Source: DATKZB01 sp035528235 (GTDB lineage Bacteria > Planctomycetota > Phycisphaerae > FEN-1346). From it: a stretch of 8,129 bases of DNA. The DNA lies in assembly GCA_035528235.1 (NCBI GenBank), contig DATKZB010000334.1:1-8129 (forward strand), read 5' to 3'. How positions within the stretch are numbered: the stretch's first letter is position 1; each line of letters begins with the position of its first letter. The notes under the pieces were generated by a model. It was given only the letters and a program-made list of their open reading frames with translations. It made no database searches and was not told the origin of the DNA. The translations under genes and the position numbers were made by a program. This document shows, in pieces, positions 1 to 5,836 of the stretch.

Positions 1-612
1 CCGCGCGGCCGAGGCGTCGATGGCCACGATGGTCGGAAACGCCGGCCCGTCGGCCCCCGCCAGGCGCATCTGGTGGTCGAGTTCGGCCGCAAGACGCTGC
101 TCGGTCATGCCCGTGCGCACGAGCCTGCGGAACCCCCGCCATGCCTCCTCGGCCACGCGGACCGCGCGGCAGATGGCCGCTATCTCGGTCGCGTCCTTGC
201 ACAGGCGAAGGTGGCTCACCACGCCCGGCGCCCGCACCAGCCGGACGCCCTTCAGGCCGCGGCGCACGCGCGACAGAAGCGCCGCCGAGACCGTCTCCGG
301 ATCAAACCCCAGCCGCGCGAGGCGCTTCCGCCGGACGATCTTCGAGAGGGCCTCGACCATCGGGCCGGTCCGCACCGTCACGGCGAAGTCCGGGCAGTCG
401 GCCTCGGCCTGCTCGGCGAAGCGCGAGTCGGTCAGCAGCCAACCCCTGCCCTTGCCGGCGACCAGCCAACTGTCGTCGCCCGTGAAGCCCGACAGGTAAC
501 CGACGTCCACCGGGTCGGTGACCAGCAGCGCCTGGACGCCGCGCTCGCCGAGCGCTCGGCGCAGGTCGGCGGCGCGCCGGGCAACGGCGCGGGTCGTGGC
601 AGACGGGCTCAC
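1..612 (-). CDS. Xaa-Pro aminopeptidase / M24 family metallopeptidase, N-terminal part (cut by window edge)
   Basis: Reading the minus strand from a GTG at 612 gives 204 codons open to the left edge. The product has the creatinase-type N-terminal domain of Xaa-Pro peptidases: YLSGFTG at residues 39-45, LTDSRF at 60-65, and the LR-x2-KDATEI segment at 135-144 that leads into the catalytic pita-bread fold. GMTEQRLAAELDH (168-180) and GPAFPTIVA (189-197) are typical of the start of that M24 domain. The five metal ligands (Asp, Asp, His, Glu, Glu in the family) lie off the window, so activity cannot be judged. The family removes N-terminal residues preceding proline, in the cytoplasm. GTG is chosen because GAGGGA (minus strand, 620-625) sits 7 nt upstream and no in-frame ATG occurs before residue 85. 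A run of eight T (minus strand, 626-633) lies next to the ribosome binding site. The family is typically about 350-360 residues, so roughly 150 are missing. Confidence 0.88.
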   Translation of the reverse strand, partial: MSPSATTRAVARRAADLRRALGERGVQALLVTDPVDVGYLSGFTGDDSWLVAGKGRGWLLTDSRFAEQAEADCPDFAVTVRTGPMVEALSKIVRRKRLARLGFDPETVSAALLSRVRRGLKGVRLVRAPGVVSHLRLCKDATEIAAICRAVRVAEEAWRGFRRLVRTGMTEQRLAAELDHQMRLAGADGPAFPTIVAIDASAAR

Positions 613-685
613 GCGATGGTCCCTCAAAAAAAAGTGCGTCACCCGCGGGAAAACCCGGAAGCCGTAAGTCGGCCACCGGCAAGGA

Positions 686-778
686 GTTAGGAGCTTGTTA
701 GGCACTCATCCTTTGAAAAGGTGAAGTTTCTTCATCCGAGACGCCGATTTTACCCTTGACGTTAGCCCGCTGTTAGGT
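686..778. promoter_or_regulatory. Two pairs of GTTAG half-sites with 11-bp spacing, possible regulator binding sites
   Basis: GTTAGGA (686-692) and GTTAGGC (697-703) are separated by 4 bp. GTTAGCC (761-767) and GTTAGGT (772-778) are again separated by exactly 4 bp. A 7+4+7 direct repeat, one helical turn apart, is the usual geometry of OmpR/PhoB-family response regulator sites. The second pair lies within a weak plus-strand promoter candidate, TTGACG (756-761), 17 bp, CATGAT (779-784). The first pair lies 74-91 bp upstream of the peptidase GTG at 612. Which regulator would bind is not evident. Confidence 0.3.
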
Positions 779-1071
779 CATGATGCCTTTCAGCAGGATG
801 CCTGTGGCGTATCGCTCTTTGACAAGGTCTTGCGAAGCAACCCAGGCGCTTATAGCGGCCGCCCGGCCGGCGTGCAAGCAAACTCCGCCGACCGACGTTG
901 CGGCCGCGCCATCACGACTGGTCCTTCGGCCGGCGGCGGGTGACCTCGGCTGACGATGCTCCGGGACGAGACCCGGGCAAGGTTGGGCGGCAACCCGTGC
1001 CCTTCCCGACCCCCCCGCCTCGTCCGGTGCGGTCGCCGCGAGCGGCGCTCGCCGCCGCCGATGATCTTCCG

Positions 1072-1233
1072 TGGCCGCCCGTCCCCACAGGCGGCCATCC
1101 CCACGACCGGTGCGTGCACGCAGCGCCCAGCGCCGCCCCGAAGGCCCGTTCCGGGTGTCCCCCACACACCTTGGACAGAGCCGGGCGGCCGGGCAGAAGC
1201 CAGCCGTCTTGGGCGTCGCCGTCCCCACAGGCG
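1072..1233. repeat. Repeated TCCCCAC (GTGGGGA) loop motif carried by hairpins
   Basis: A 15-bp direct repeat ending CCACAGGCG occurs at 1079-1093 and 1219-1233. Each copy forms the loop of a hairpin: TGGCCGCC/GGCGGCCA around the first (about 1072-1099) and GTCGCC/GGCGAC around the second (about 1215-1235). The stems differ at a position where both partners changed (T-A versus C-G). A variant with one extra C, GTCCCCCACA (1157-1166), is flanked by a GGTGT/ACACC stem (1154-1158/1166-1170), and a further TCCCCAC occurs at 1098-1104. On the minus strand these read GTGGGGA. Function unknown; it may be part of an RNA. Confidence 0.4.
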
Positions 1234-1368
1234 ACACCGGACAACGAGGGGCCGGGGTACCGAATTGGGGGGCACCCCGGCCCTCCCCTCCTTGGCATGA
1301 CCGCCGACGGAATCCGCCGGTGGCGAAGAGGCCGACGGCCGCTCTGGCAGATTGGGATTGGATTGCGG

Positions 1369-1396
1369 CGCGGCGGGTACGGGGACCCGCCGCGCA
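1369..1396. other. Perfect 11-bp hairpin in the lexA leader region
   Basis: GCGCGGCGGGT and ACCCGCCGCGC are exact reverse complements separated by the six-base loop ACGGGG. It lies 104-131 bp before the lexA start. No T-run follows on either strand, so it is not a standard intrinsic terminator. It could be a structured leader element, a factor-dependent stop or a recombination relic. Confidence 0.5.
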
Positions 1397-1474
1397 AACT
1401 GGCAAAGCCGAACTGCGCCAACCTGGCCCAGGCGTCTGGGGGCTTGTGCCGCGAGGGACCGACGGACCATCGGA

Positions 1475-1490
1475 AACCGGAGAACCGGAG
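1475..1490 (+). promoter_or_regulatory. Tandem octamer AACCGGAG x2 just upstream of lexA
   Basis: AACCGGAG is present twice with no gap (1475-1482 and 1483-1490), directly before the GGAGAGGAG ribosome-binding region of lexA. LexA usually represses its own gene, so repeats here are a candidate operator. However, they do not match the E. coli (CTGT-N8-ACAG), Gram-positive (GAAC-N4-GTTC) or alphaproteobacterial (GTTC-N7-GTTC) boxes. They may equally be chance repetition in the leader. Confidence 0.2.
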
Positions 1491-1499
1491 AGGAGACCC

Positions 1500-2093
1500 A
1501 TGAATCTGACGCCTCGTCAACTCCAGATCGTCGAGTTCATCCGCGATTACTCCGCGGACGCCGGCTACGCGCCGACGATGCAGGAGATCGCCGACCACCT
1601 TGGGGTGTCGCGGCCGACGGTCTTCGAGCACATCGAGGCGCTCCAGGCCAAGGGGGCCCTGCACCGGCAGGCCTTGCTGAGCCGGGCGATTGAACTGGCC
1701 CCGGAACTGTCCGGCCGCCGGACGGTCCTCCCCCTGGTGGGCCTCATTGCCGCCGGCCGACCCATCGAGGCCGTCGAGGACACCGAGGTCCTCGACATCG
1801 AGGAACTCTTCCACGGCCGGCCCGGCGAGACGTTCGTCCTGCGGGTCCGCGGCGAGTCGATGATTGACGAACAGATACGCGACGGCGATTACGTGATCGT
1901 CGAGAAACGGTCCGAGGCCCGCAACGGCGAGACCGTGGTGGCCCTGATCGACGGCGCGGAGGCCACACTCAAGAAGTTCTACAAGGAGAAGGGCCGCATT
2001 CGCCTCCAGCCGGCCAACCCGGCGATGGAACCCATCTACGCCACGAACGTCCAGATTCAGGGCGTCGTCATCGGCGTGTTGCGGAAGTACTGA
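1500..2093 (+). CDS. lexA: LexA repressor (SOS regulator, self-cleaving)
   Basis: The 197-residue product has the full LexA layout. A winged helix-turn-helix occupies residues 1-65 (TPRQLQIVEFI at the start; recognition region EIADHLGVSRPTVFEHIEAL at 29-48). The self-cleavage Ala85-Gly86 pair sits in GLIAAGRPIEA. The catalytic serine is Ser120 in RGESMID, and the general-base lysine is Lys158 in ATLKKF. LexA represses DNA-repair genes and cleaves itself when stimulated by RecA filaments. ATG at 1500 is chosen because GGAGAGGAG lies just upstream and the protein then begins exactly at the conserved LTPRQLQI; the frame stays open far upstream, but that part is low-complexity. The linker after the DNA-binding domain (KGALHRQALLSRAIEL) appears short. 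The next gene begins 21 bp after the stop with no terminator between, so the two are probably co-transcribed. Confidence 0.97.
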   Translation: MNLTPRQLQIVEFIRDYSADAGYAPTMQEIADHLGVSRPTVFEHIEALQAKGALHRQALLSRAIELAPELSGRRTVLPLVGLIAAGRPIEAVEDTEVLDIEELFHGRPGETFVLRVRGESMIDEQIRDGDYVIVEKRSEARNGETVVALIDGAEATLKKFYKEKGRIRLQPANPAMEPIYATNVQIQGVVIGVLRKY

Positions 2094-2114
2094 CCCTAAT
2101 ATGGGGGCACGGAA

Positions 2115-2996
2115 TTGGGAACACAAGGAGCCGGTTTCGACGAGCAGCGCCTTCGTGAGATACTCCAAGGGCTGGCGGACAACGCCAAGAGCAACTTGGC
2201 CTGGATAGCCGCCAATCATACTTTCTTCAAGAGCCACCAGCAGGACGCCCCTGGCGCAGCCTCGGCGCTTCTAGCTTTACCAGAACGCCATCTCGGAGTT
2301 CAGGTGGAGCAATTCTCTTCGCCAAAGCAGGCAAGGAAAACCTGGGAGAAGGCCGTCGAAGATTTCCACAAACTCAGGGACTATGCCTCAGGCTCACCTG
2401 CCGACGATCCTGGTCACTATCTCAACAAGGCAGCACTCGTCTATGCCGCTGCCGTCGTCGAAGGGTTCTTGTCTGATGCATACAGGACCGGCTGGAAGGC
2501 GGTCTATCCAGGCACCAACCTCAACCAAGTCCCTGCAAGCGTACGGAGGTTTGTGGTAATTCTGGGCAAGATGCTGGATCAGAAAGGCAGTCCGAAAGGC
2601 AACAAGAATTCAGACCCTTACAAGAATACTCGGTACCCGGAAAACACCCTCACTTGGGCCTGTGATGCTCTGTTCCTTGCGGAGGTACGCCACGCCATTG
2701 TTCATAACCAAGGGCGGGTTGATGAGAAGTTCCTAGAGAAGGTTGGTGCCAAGGAGTACGACAGCGGCAAGATGGCCGGCGAGATCTGGGCCAAAGACAT
2801 CTGGAGCAATTTGGCCGACTTTCAAAAGGACTTTAAGCCGCCAAGACCGAACGAAAGCGGCCCTGAGAGATTCTCCCAGGTTTGCCTCAATATCACGAAG
2901 GTTATCGTTCCCTACTTGGCGAAGTGCGCGGCGTTCATTGACACCTCTGTTGACAAACTCATCGCTGCGGTGCAAGATTGGCGCAATAATCCCTGA
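2115..2996 (+). CDS. HEPN-like protein, putative RNase, downstream of lexA
   Basis: The 293-residue soluble, mostly helical protein has no signal peptide or membrane segment. Residues 192-198 read RHAIVHN, matching the R-x4-6-H active-site motif of HEPN ribonucleases (Arg192, His197), preceded by a helix ending ALFLAEV. Residues 107-124 (ALVYAAAVVEGFLSDAYR) resemble the first helix of HEPN-type four-helix bundles. HEPN proteins act as RNA-cutting toxins or defence effectors in many systems; that role here is inferred from the motif. The start is probably TTG at 2115: an in-frame TAA lies at 2097, GGGGG sits 7 nt upstream, and no in-frame ATG or GTG occurs near the N-terminus. An ATG at 2101 is in another frame and stops after about 35 codons. 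GC content and codon choice (many A/T third positions) are clearly lower than in neighbouring genes, suggesting acquisition. No antitoxin-like partner gene is visible next to it. Confidence 0.65.
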   Translation: MGTQGAGFDEQRLREILQGLADNAKSNLAWIAANHTFFKSHQQDAPGAASALLALPERHLGVQVEQFSSPKQARKTWEKAVEDFHKLRDYASGSPADDPGHYLNKAALVYAAAVVEGFLSDAYRTGWKAVYPGTNLNQVPASVRRFVVILGKMLDQKGSPKGNKNSDPYKNTRYPENTLTWACDALFLAEVRHAIVHNQGRVDEKFLEKVGAKEYDSGKMAGEIWAKDIWSNLADFQKDFKPPRPNESGPERFSQVCLNITKVIVPYLAKCAAFIDTSVDKLIAAVQDWRNNP

Positions 2997-3031
2997 CAGG
3001 ACCTGGGGTGCGTCTCTTCGAACCGGAAGAA

Positions 3032-3061
3032 CGCGCGGCGGGCCGGGAGGCCCCCCGCGCG
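3032..3061 (+). terminator. GC-rich hairpin after the HEPN gene
   Basis: Arms 3032-3043 and 3050-3061 pair over 12 positions with a single C:C mismatch and a six-base loop (CGGGAG). It begins 36 bp after the HEPN stop codon. It lacks a U-run on the plus strand, so termination would be weak or factor-dependent. Its position between convergent genes supports a terminator role. Confidence 0.4.
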
Positions 3062-3082
3062 AGAACGTGTGTTATCTTAGCG

Positions 3083-3111
3083 GGACGGCGTCCCTTCTTG
3101 GACGGCGTCCC
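3083..3111 (-). terminator. Duplicated GGACGGCGTCCC element downstream of metK
   Basis: GGACGGCGTCCC occurs at 3083-3094 and again at 3100-3111, a 17-bp period. Each copy can fold as a short stem (GGAC/GTCC with a small loop). It lies 24-52 bp past the metK stop on the minus strand, followed there by an AT-richer stretch (3070-3080). This may be a tandem terminator for metK, but the stems are short. Confidence 0.3.
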
Positions 3112-3135
3112 ACCCCGCAATGCTCCGGCCCCCGC

Positions 3136-4362
3136 TTACGAGCAGTTGCGTGCGGCCTGTTTGAGTTCGTCGACCTGGCGGAGTTCTTCCCAGGTGAATT
3201 CCGGCAGTTCCCTGCCAAAGTGGCCGCCCTCGGCCGTCTTGCGGTAGATGGGCCTCAGGAGGTTCAGGTACTCGATCATCTCGCGCGGCTTGAGCGGAAA
3301 GACGGCGCGGATGACCCTGGCCAGGGCCACGTCGGGAATCGTGCCGGTGCGGTTGGTATCGACCCGGATGCTCAGGGGGTCGGCCACGCCGATGGCGTAC
3401 GAGAGTTGGACCTCGCACTCGGCGGCCAGTTCGGCGGCCACGATATTCTTGGCGACGTGGCGGGCCATGTACGCGGCGCTGCGGTCGACCTTCGAGGGGT
3501 CCTTGCCGCTGAAAGCCCCGCCGCCGTGGCTCCCCTTGCCGCCGTAGGTGTCGACGATGATCTTGCGGCCGGTCAGGCCGCAGTCGCCCTGGGGGCCGCC
3601 CACGACGAACCGGCCCGTGGGGTTGATGTGGAAGACGGTGTGCTCGTCGAGCAGACCGGCGGGCACGACCGGCTTAATGATGCGGGCGATGATCTCGCGG
3701 CGGATCTCGTCGTTCGAGACGGCCTTGCCGTCTACCTGGTCGGCGTGCTGGGTCGAGACCACAATCGTGTGGGCCCGGACGGGCTTGCCCTTCTCGTCGT
3801 ACTGGATGGTCACCTGGCTCTTGCCGTCGGGCCGCAGCCAGCGAATCTCGCCGGCCTCGCGAACCTCCTTGAGGCGGGTGCACAACTGGTGGGCCAGTTG
3901 GATGGGCATGGGCATCAGTTCGGGCGTCTCTCGGCAGGCATAGCCGAACATGATGCCCTGGTCGCCGGCCCCCTGCTCCTTGTTGTCGCCGGCGTTGACG
4001 CCCATGGCGATGTCGGGGCTCTGGCGGTCCAGCGCCACCAGGACCGCGCAGTGCTCGTAGTCGAAACCCATGGCCGCGTCGGTGTAGCCGATCTCCTTGA
4101 TCGTCCGGCGGACGATGTCGCGAATGTCGACCTGGGCCTTGGTGGTGACTTCACCGGCCACCACGCACATGCCGGTAGTCACCATGGTCTCGCAGGCCAC
4201 GTGGCTGGCGGGGTCCTGGGCGATCATGGCGTCGAGAATGGCGTCGGAAATCTGGTCGGCCATCTTGTCGGGATGGCCCACCGTAACCGCCTCGCTCGTA
4301 AACAGGGTGTGATCTTCCGGCAACGAGAACCCAGGTTCACAGGTTGCGCCCTTCTCTGCCAC
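3136..4362 (-). CDS. metK: S-adenosylmethionine synthase
   Basis: The 408-residue product makes S-adenosylmethionine from methionine and ATP in the cytoplasm. Family signatures are intact: FTSEAVTVGHPDK near the N-terminus (GHPDK at 29-33), the GAGDQGIMFGYA hexapeptide region (131-142), GRFVVGGPQGDCGLTGRKIIVDTYGG (250-275, Lys267) and the P-loop-like GGGAFSGKD (280-288). Length is close to the usual 380-410. GTG at 4362 is chosen because AAGGAG lies 7 nt upstream; extending the frame to 4506 would add 48 unconserved residues that overlap the promoter region and the end of the upstream esterase gene. The N-terminus is about 14 residues longer than the shortest family members. A sigma70-like promoter lies about 77-105 bp upstream, so it need not depend on the esterase gene upstream. 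I see no SAM riboswitch in the short leader. Confidence 0.97.
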   Translation of the reverse strand: MAEKGATCEPGFSLPEDHTLFTSEAVTVGHPDKMADQISDAILDAMIAQDPASHVACETMVTTGMCVVAGEVTTKAQVDIRDIVRRTIKEIGYTDAAMGFDYEHCAVLVALDRQSPDIAMGVNAGDNKEQGAGDQGIMFGYACRETPELMPMPIQLAHQLCTRLKEVREAGEIRWLRPDGKSQVTIQYDEKGKPVRAHTIVVSTQHADQVDGKAVSNDEIRREIIARIIKPVVPAGLLDEHTVFHINPTGRFVVGGPQGDCGLTGRKIIVDTYGGKGSHGGGAFSGKDPSKVDRSAAYMARHVAKNIVAAELAAECEVQLSYAIGVADPLSIRVDTNRTGTIPDVALARVIRAVFPLKPREMIEYLNLLRPIYRKTAEGGHFGRELPEFTWEELRQVDELKQAARNCS

Positions 4363-4438
4363 GCTCGTGCTCCTTACTCGGGAATCAGACCGTTTCGGTA
4401 CCCCTCCGCGGCCCTGGCGGGTCGCGGCCAAGAGGTCC

Positions 4439-4466
4439 ATTCTAGGGGCGATGCGGCGGAAATCAA
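4439..4466 (-). promoter_or_regulatory. Sigma70-like promoter for metK
   Basis: On the minus strand, TTGATT (4461-4466) and TAGAAT (4439-4444) are 16 bp apart. They fall in the 125-bp gap between the esterase stop and the metK start, giving a leader of roughly 70 nt. Confidence 0.5.
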
Positions 4467-4487
4467 GTCCAAAGGACGCGCCGGCCT

Positions 4488-5522
4488 TCAGTTCACGCGG
4501 ATCCACGTCTGGGCGTACTCGTGGTGGCCGTCAAGGTCGACGACCGTCAGAAACACGTTGTACACGCCGGGCTTGGTGTACGTGTGGGCGATCTCGGCGC
4601 GGGACGAGACGGTGTTGTCGCCCAGGTTCCAGAGGACCGAATCGACGCGTCCATCGCGCGAGTCGGGGTCGCGGACCAGGGCCCGCAGGGTCACCGTCAG
4701 CGGCGCCGGGCCGCTCGTGGCGCTGGCCTCGATATGGGTGGCTGGCCAGTGGTTGACGATGTTCAGGAAGTAGCGTGCGGCCTCGGTCTGGTTGGGGTTG
4801 TGGCCGCCGGGCAGGCGGCGGATAACGAAGTTCCGGAACCCCCGGACGGTGTACCAGAAGTTGGCGTCGCGGTTCATCTGGTCGAAGCCGGGCAGGTCGC
4901 CCTCGCCGAAGAAGACGTAGACGTGCACGTGCCGGGCCCGCTGGGCCACGTCGTCGCTGACGAGATGCTCATTGAAATTGGCGGTGCGGCCGATGATGCA
5001 CCGGAACACGTCCGGGTGGTTCAGCCCGATGTAGTGGGCCGGGAACCCCCCGCCCGACCAGCCGGTAATCATGAGGGCGTCCGGGTCGATGTTGTAGCGT
5101 CCCTTGATTTCCCGGATGATGGCCATGGCGGCCTCGTCGTCGCGGACCAGTTCGGGCGCGGGGCGGTCTTTGGGAACGCCCAGCCAACCGGTGGCGGCAT
5201 CGAAGTCGGCCGAGCAGACGATCAGGCCGTACCGCTCGGCCACGTCGACCCAACGGTCGCGCTGGCCGGCGGCCTGGTCGAACGGAAACGTGCCCTGGGC
5301 CGTCAGCACCAGCGGATACGCCCGTTTCGGGTTATAGGTCTTCGGAACGTAGAGGTGATACGTCCGCCCGGTGGTGGCCTCCCTCTGGAAGTCCACCTTC
5401 CCGGTGACGATGGTCCCGTCGGCATGGCGCCAGGGCTGGGCGGCGCACCCCGCCGACGCCGCCAGCACGGCGACCCCAAGCATCAGGCCAATCACTGCGA
5501 GTCGATCCCAGCCAGTTCGCAT
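4488..5522 (-). CDS. Secreted lipoprotein esterase (PHB-depolymerase/LpqC-like) with C-terminal PKD domain
   Basis: The 344-residue product begins with a short Arg-containing segment, a hydrophobic stretch (residues 8-25) and Cys26 in AASAGC, a lipobox-like site, so it is probably exported and lipid-anchored. Residues 40-260 form an alpha/beta-hydrolase: the nucleophile is Ser156 in GWSGGG, a likely acid residue is Asp209 in GEGD, and the likely catalytic histidine is His241 in LPGGHNPNQ. This resembles the feruloyl esterase/PHB depolymerase group, but the substrate is unknown. Residues 263-344 form a PKD-type beta-sandwich (WNLGDN at 298-303, AHTYTKPGVYNVFLTVVDLDG at 312-332), often used for binding polysaccharide or for surface attachment. 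ATG at 5522 is preferred; GTG at 5525 is an alternative that lies 8 nt from the GGAGGAG ribosome binding site, whereas the ATG lies 11 nt away. The frame extends to 5639, but that part has no signal-like features. The minus-3 lipobox residue is Ser rather than the usual Leu. Confidence 0.82.
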   Translation of the reverse strand: MRTGWDRLAVIGLMLGVAVLAASAGCAAQPWRHADGTIVTGKVDFQREATTGRTYHLYVPKTYNPKRAYPLVLTAQGTFPFDQAAGQRDRWVDVAERYGLIVCSADFDAATGWLGVPKDRPAPELVRDDEAAMAIIREIKGRYNIDPDALMITGWSGGGFPAHYIGLNHPDVFRCIIGRTANFNEHLVSDDVAQRARHVHVYVFFGEGDLPGFDQMNRDANFWYTVRGFRNFVIRRLPGGHNPNQTEAARYFLNIVNHWPATHIEASATSGPAPLTVTLRALVRDPDSRDGRVDSVLWNLGDNTVSSRAEIAHTYTKPGVYNVFLTVVDLDGHHEYAQTWIRVN

Positions 5523-5587
5523 CACGTCCCAGACTCCTCCCGCCGCCGGCGGCCCGTCCCCGGTCGCGCCAAGTACTTGGAGTGCGA

Positions 5588-5616
5588 AGTGTAGGCGCCG
5601 AACGGGCCGCAGGCAA
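5588..5616 (-). promoter_or_regulatory. Sigma70-like promoter for the esterase gene
   Basis: On the minus strand, TTGCCT (5611-5616) and TACACT (5588-5593) are 17 bp apart. Transcription would start about 60 nt before the ATG at 5522. Confidence 0.45.
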
Positions 5617-5662
5617 GTCAAAACGCCCCACCGGAGCACCCCGGAAACGCGGCTTTTTCTTC

Positions 5663-5691
5663 TTGACCGGTCCCCAGCCCCGGGCTATCGT
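5663..5691 (+). promoter_or_regulatory. Sigma70-like promoter facing cspA
   Basis: TTGACC (5663-5668) and TATCGT (5686-5691) are separated by 17 bp. The predicted start near 5698 lies about 168 nt before the cspA ATG and 95 nt before the terminator stem. It is the best promoter visible on this strand in the spacer. Confidence 0.5.
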
Positions 5692-5727
5692 CAGGCTGGT
5701 AGTCTAGGAGCGCGAGTAGGTTGCCGT

Positions 5728-5784
5728 ATGCAGAGGCCGTTTCAACTCGGACCGCTCACACCTCTTGGTGTCGCGAAGGCTTGA
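5728..5784 (+). CDS. Possible 18-codon leader peptide ahead of the cspA terminator
   Basis: ATG at 5728 opens an 18-residue frame, MQRPFQLGPLTPLGVAKA, with TGA at 5782-5784. The stop is 8 nt before the terminator stem, the position expected if a terminating ribosome could hinder that stem. The ribosome binding site is poor (AGG 7 nt upstream) and there is no run of one amino acid, so the frame may be chance. Confidence 0.15.
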   Translation: MQRPFQLGPLTPLGVAKA

Positions 5785-5792
5785 GTGTGCGG

Positions 5793-5836
5793 AAGCCACC
5801 CGGCGGAGTTTCTCCGCTTGGCCGGGTGGCTTTTTT
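5793..5836 (+). terminator. Intrinsic terminator with nested hairpin, upstream of cspA
   Basis: Arms AAGCCACCCGG (5793-5803) and CCGGGTGGCTT (5822-5832) are perfect complements over 11 bp, and a T6 run follows (5831-5836). Inside lies a second stem, CGGAG/CTCCG (5804-5808/5812-5816), with loop TTT. The CTCCG arm could alternatively pair with CGGAG at 5844-5848 or at 5851-5855, the latter overlapping the cspA ribosome binding site. Confidence 0.85.

Larger units (their letters stand above)
613..1499. other. 887-bp spacer between the peptidase and lexA, no credible gene
   Basis: Open frames exist on both strands because stop codons are rare at this GC, but their translations are Arg/Pro/Gly/Ala-rich low-complexity strings with no recognisable domain or good ribosome binding site. 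The stretch 690-850 is less GC-rich than the rest and contains spaced GTTAG repeats. From about 961 to 1400 there are several hairpins: 961-965 with 972-976; a nested one at 975-979/998-1002 enclosing 981-985/991-995; the C-rich-loop hairpins at 1072-1233; and a perfect stem at 1369-1396. This may be a structured noncoding RNA or a long lexA leader, but I do not recognise tmRNA, RNase P RNA, SRP RNA or 6S RNA landmarks. Confidence 0.6.
5698..5836 (+). ncRNA. Candidate small RNA or cspA leader (promoter to intrinsic terminator)
   Basis: The roughly 139-nt interval lies between a plausible promoter and a strong intrinsic terminator. It contains a small ACACC-TCTT-GGTGT hairpin (about 5758-5771) and CACAC/GTGTG segments that could pair around it. 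Two readings are possible: a free-standing small RNA, or the 5' leader of cspA ending early unless the terminator is bypassed. The leader reading is supported by the 29-nt distance from the U-run to the cspA ATG. I recognise no Rfam-type family. Confidence 0.4.

Noticed and set aside
626..633. Eight-base homopolymer near the peptidase start as a phase-variable tract
   Set aside because: It is short, outside the reading frame, and a single tract without other evidence; it may only tune the leader.
686..703. Integron attC-like GTTAGGC
   Set aside because: No matching inverse core site at the right spacing, no integrase and no cassette structure; the motif is part of a direct repeat.
773..1501. 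Minus-strand frame of 242 codons ending in a protein-like tail (ASQDLVKERYATG...)
   Set aside because: Only the last 25 or so residues look protein-like; the rest is Arg/Pro/Gly-rich noise and the ATG lacks a good ribosome binding site. A decayed gene remnant near 773-850 is possible but not supported.
898..1503. Plus-strand frames upstream of lexA, including one continuous with lexA
   Set aside because: Composition is low-complexity; the conserved LexA N-terminus begins at 1500 next to a strong ribosome binding site.
3010..3035. tRNA-like GTTCGAA T-loop on the minus strand
   Set aside because: The flanking bases do not form a 5-bp T stem and no cloverleaf or acceptor end is present.
3248..4312. 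Several plus-strand frames inside metK
   Set aside because: They are antisense shadows of metK produced by high GC; no start signals or domains.
4363..4487. SAM riboswitch in front of metK
   Set aside because: The leader is only about 75 nt and shows none of the recognisable SAM-I, SAM-II or SAM-IV conserved cores.
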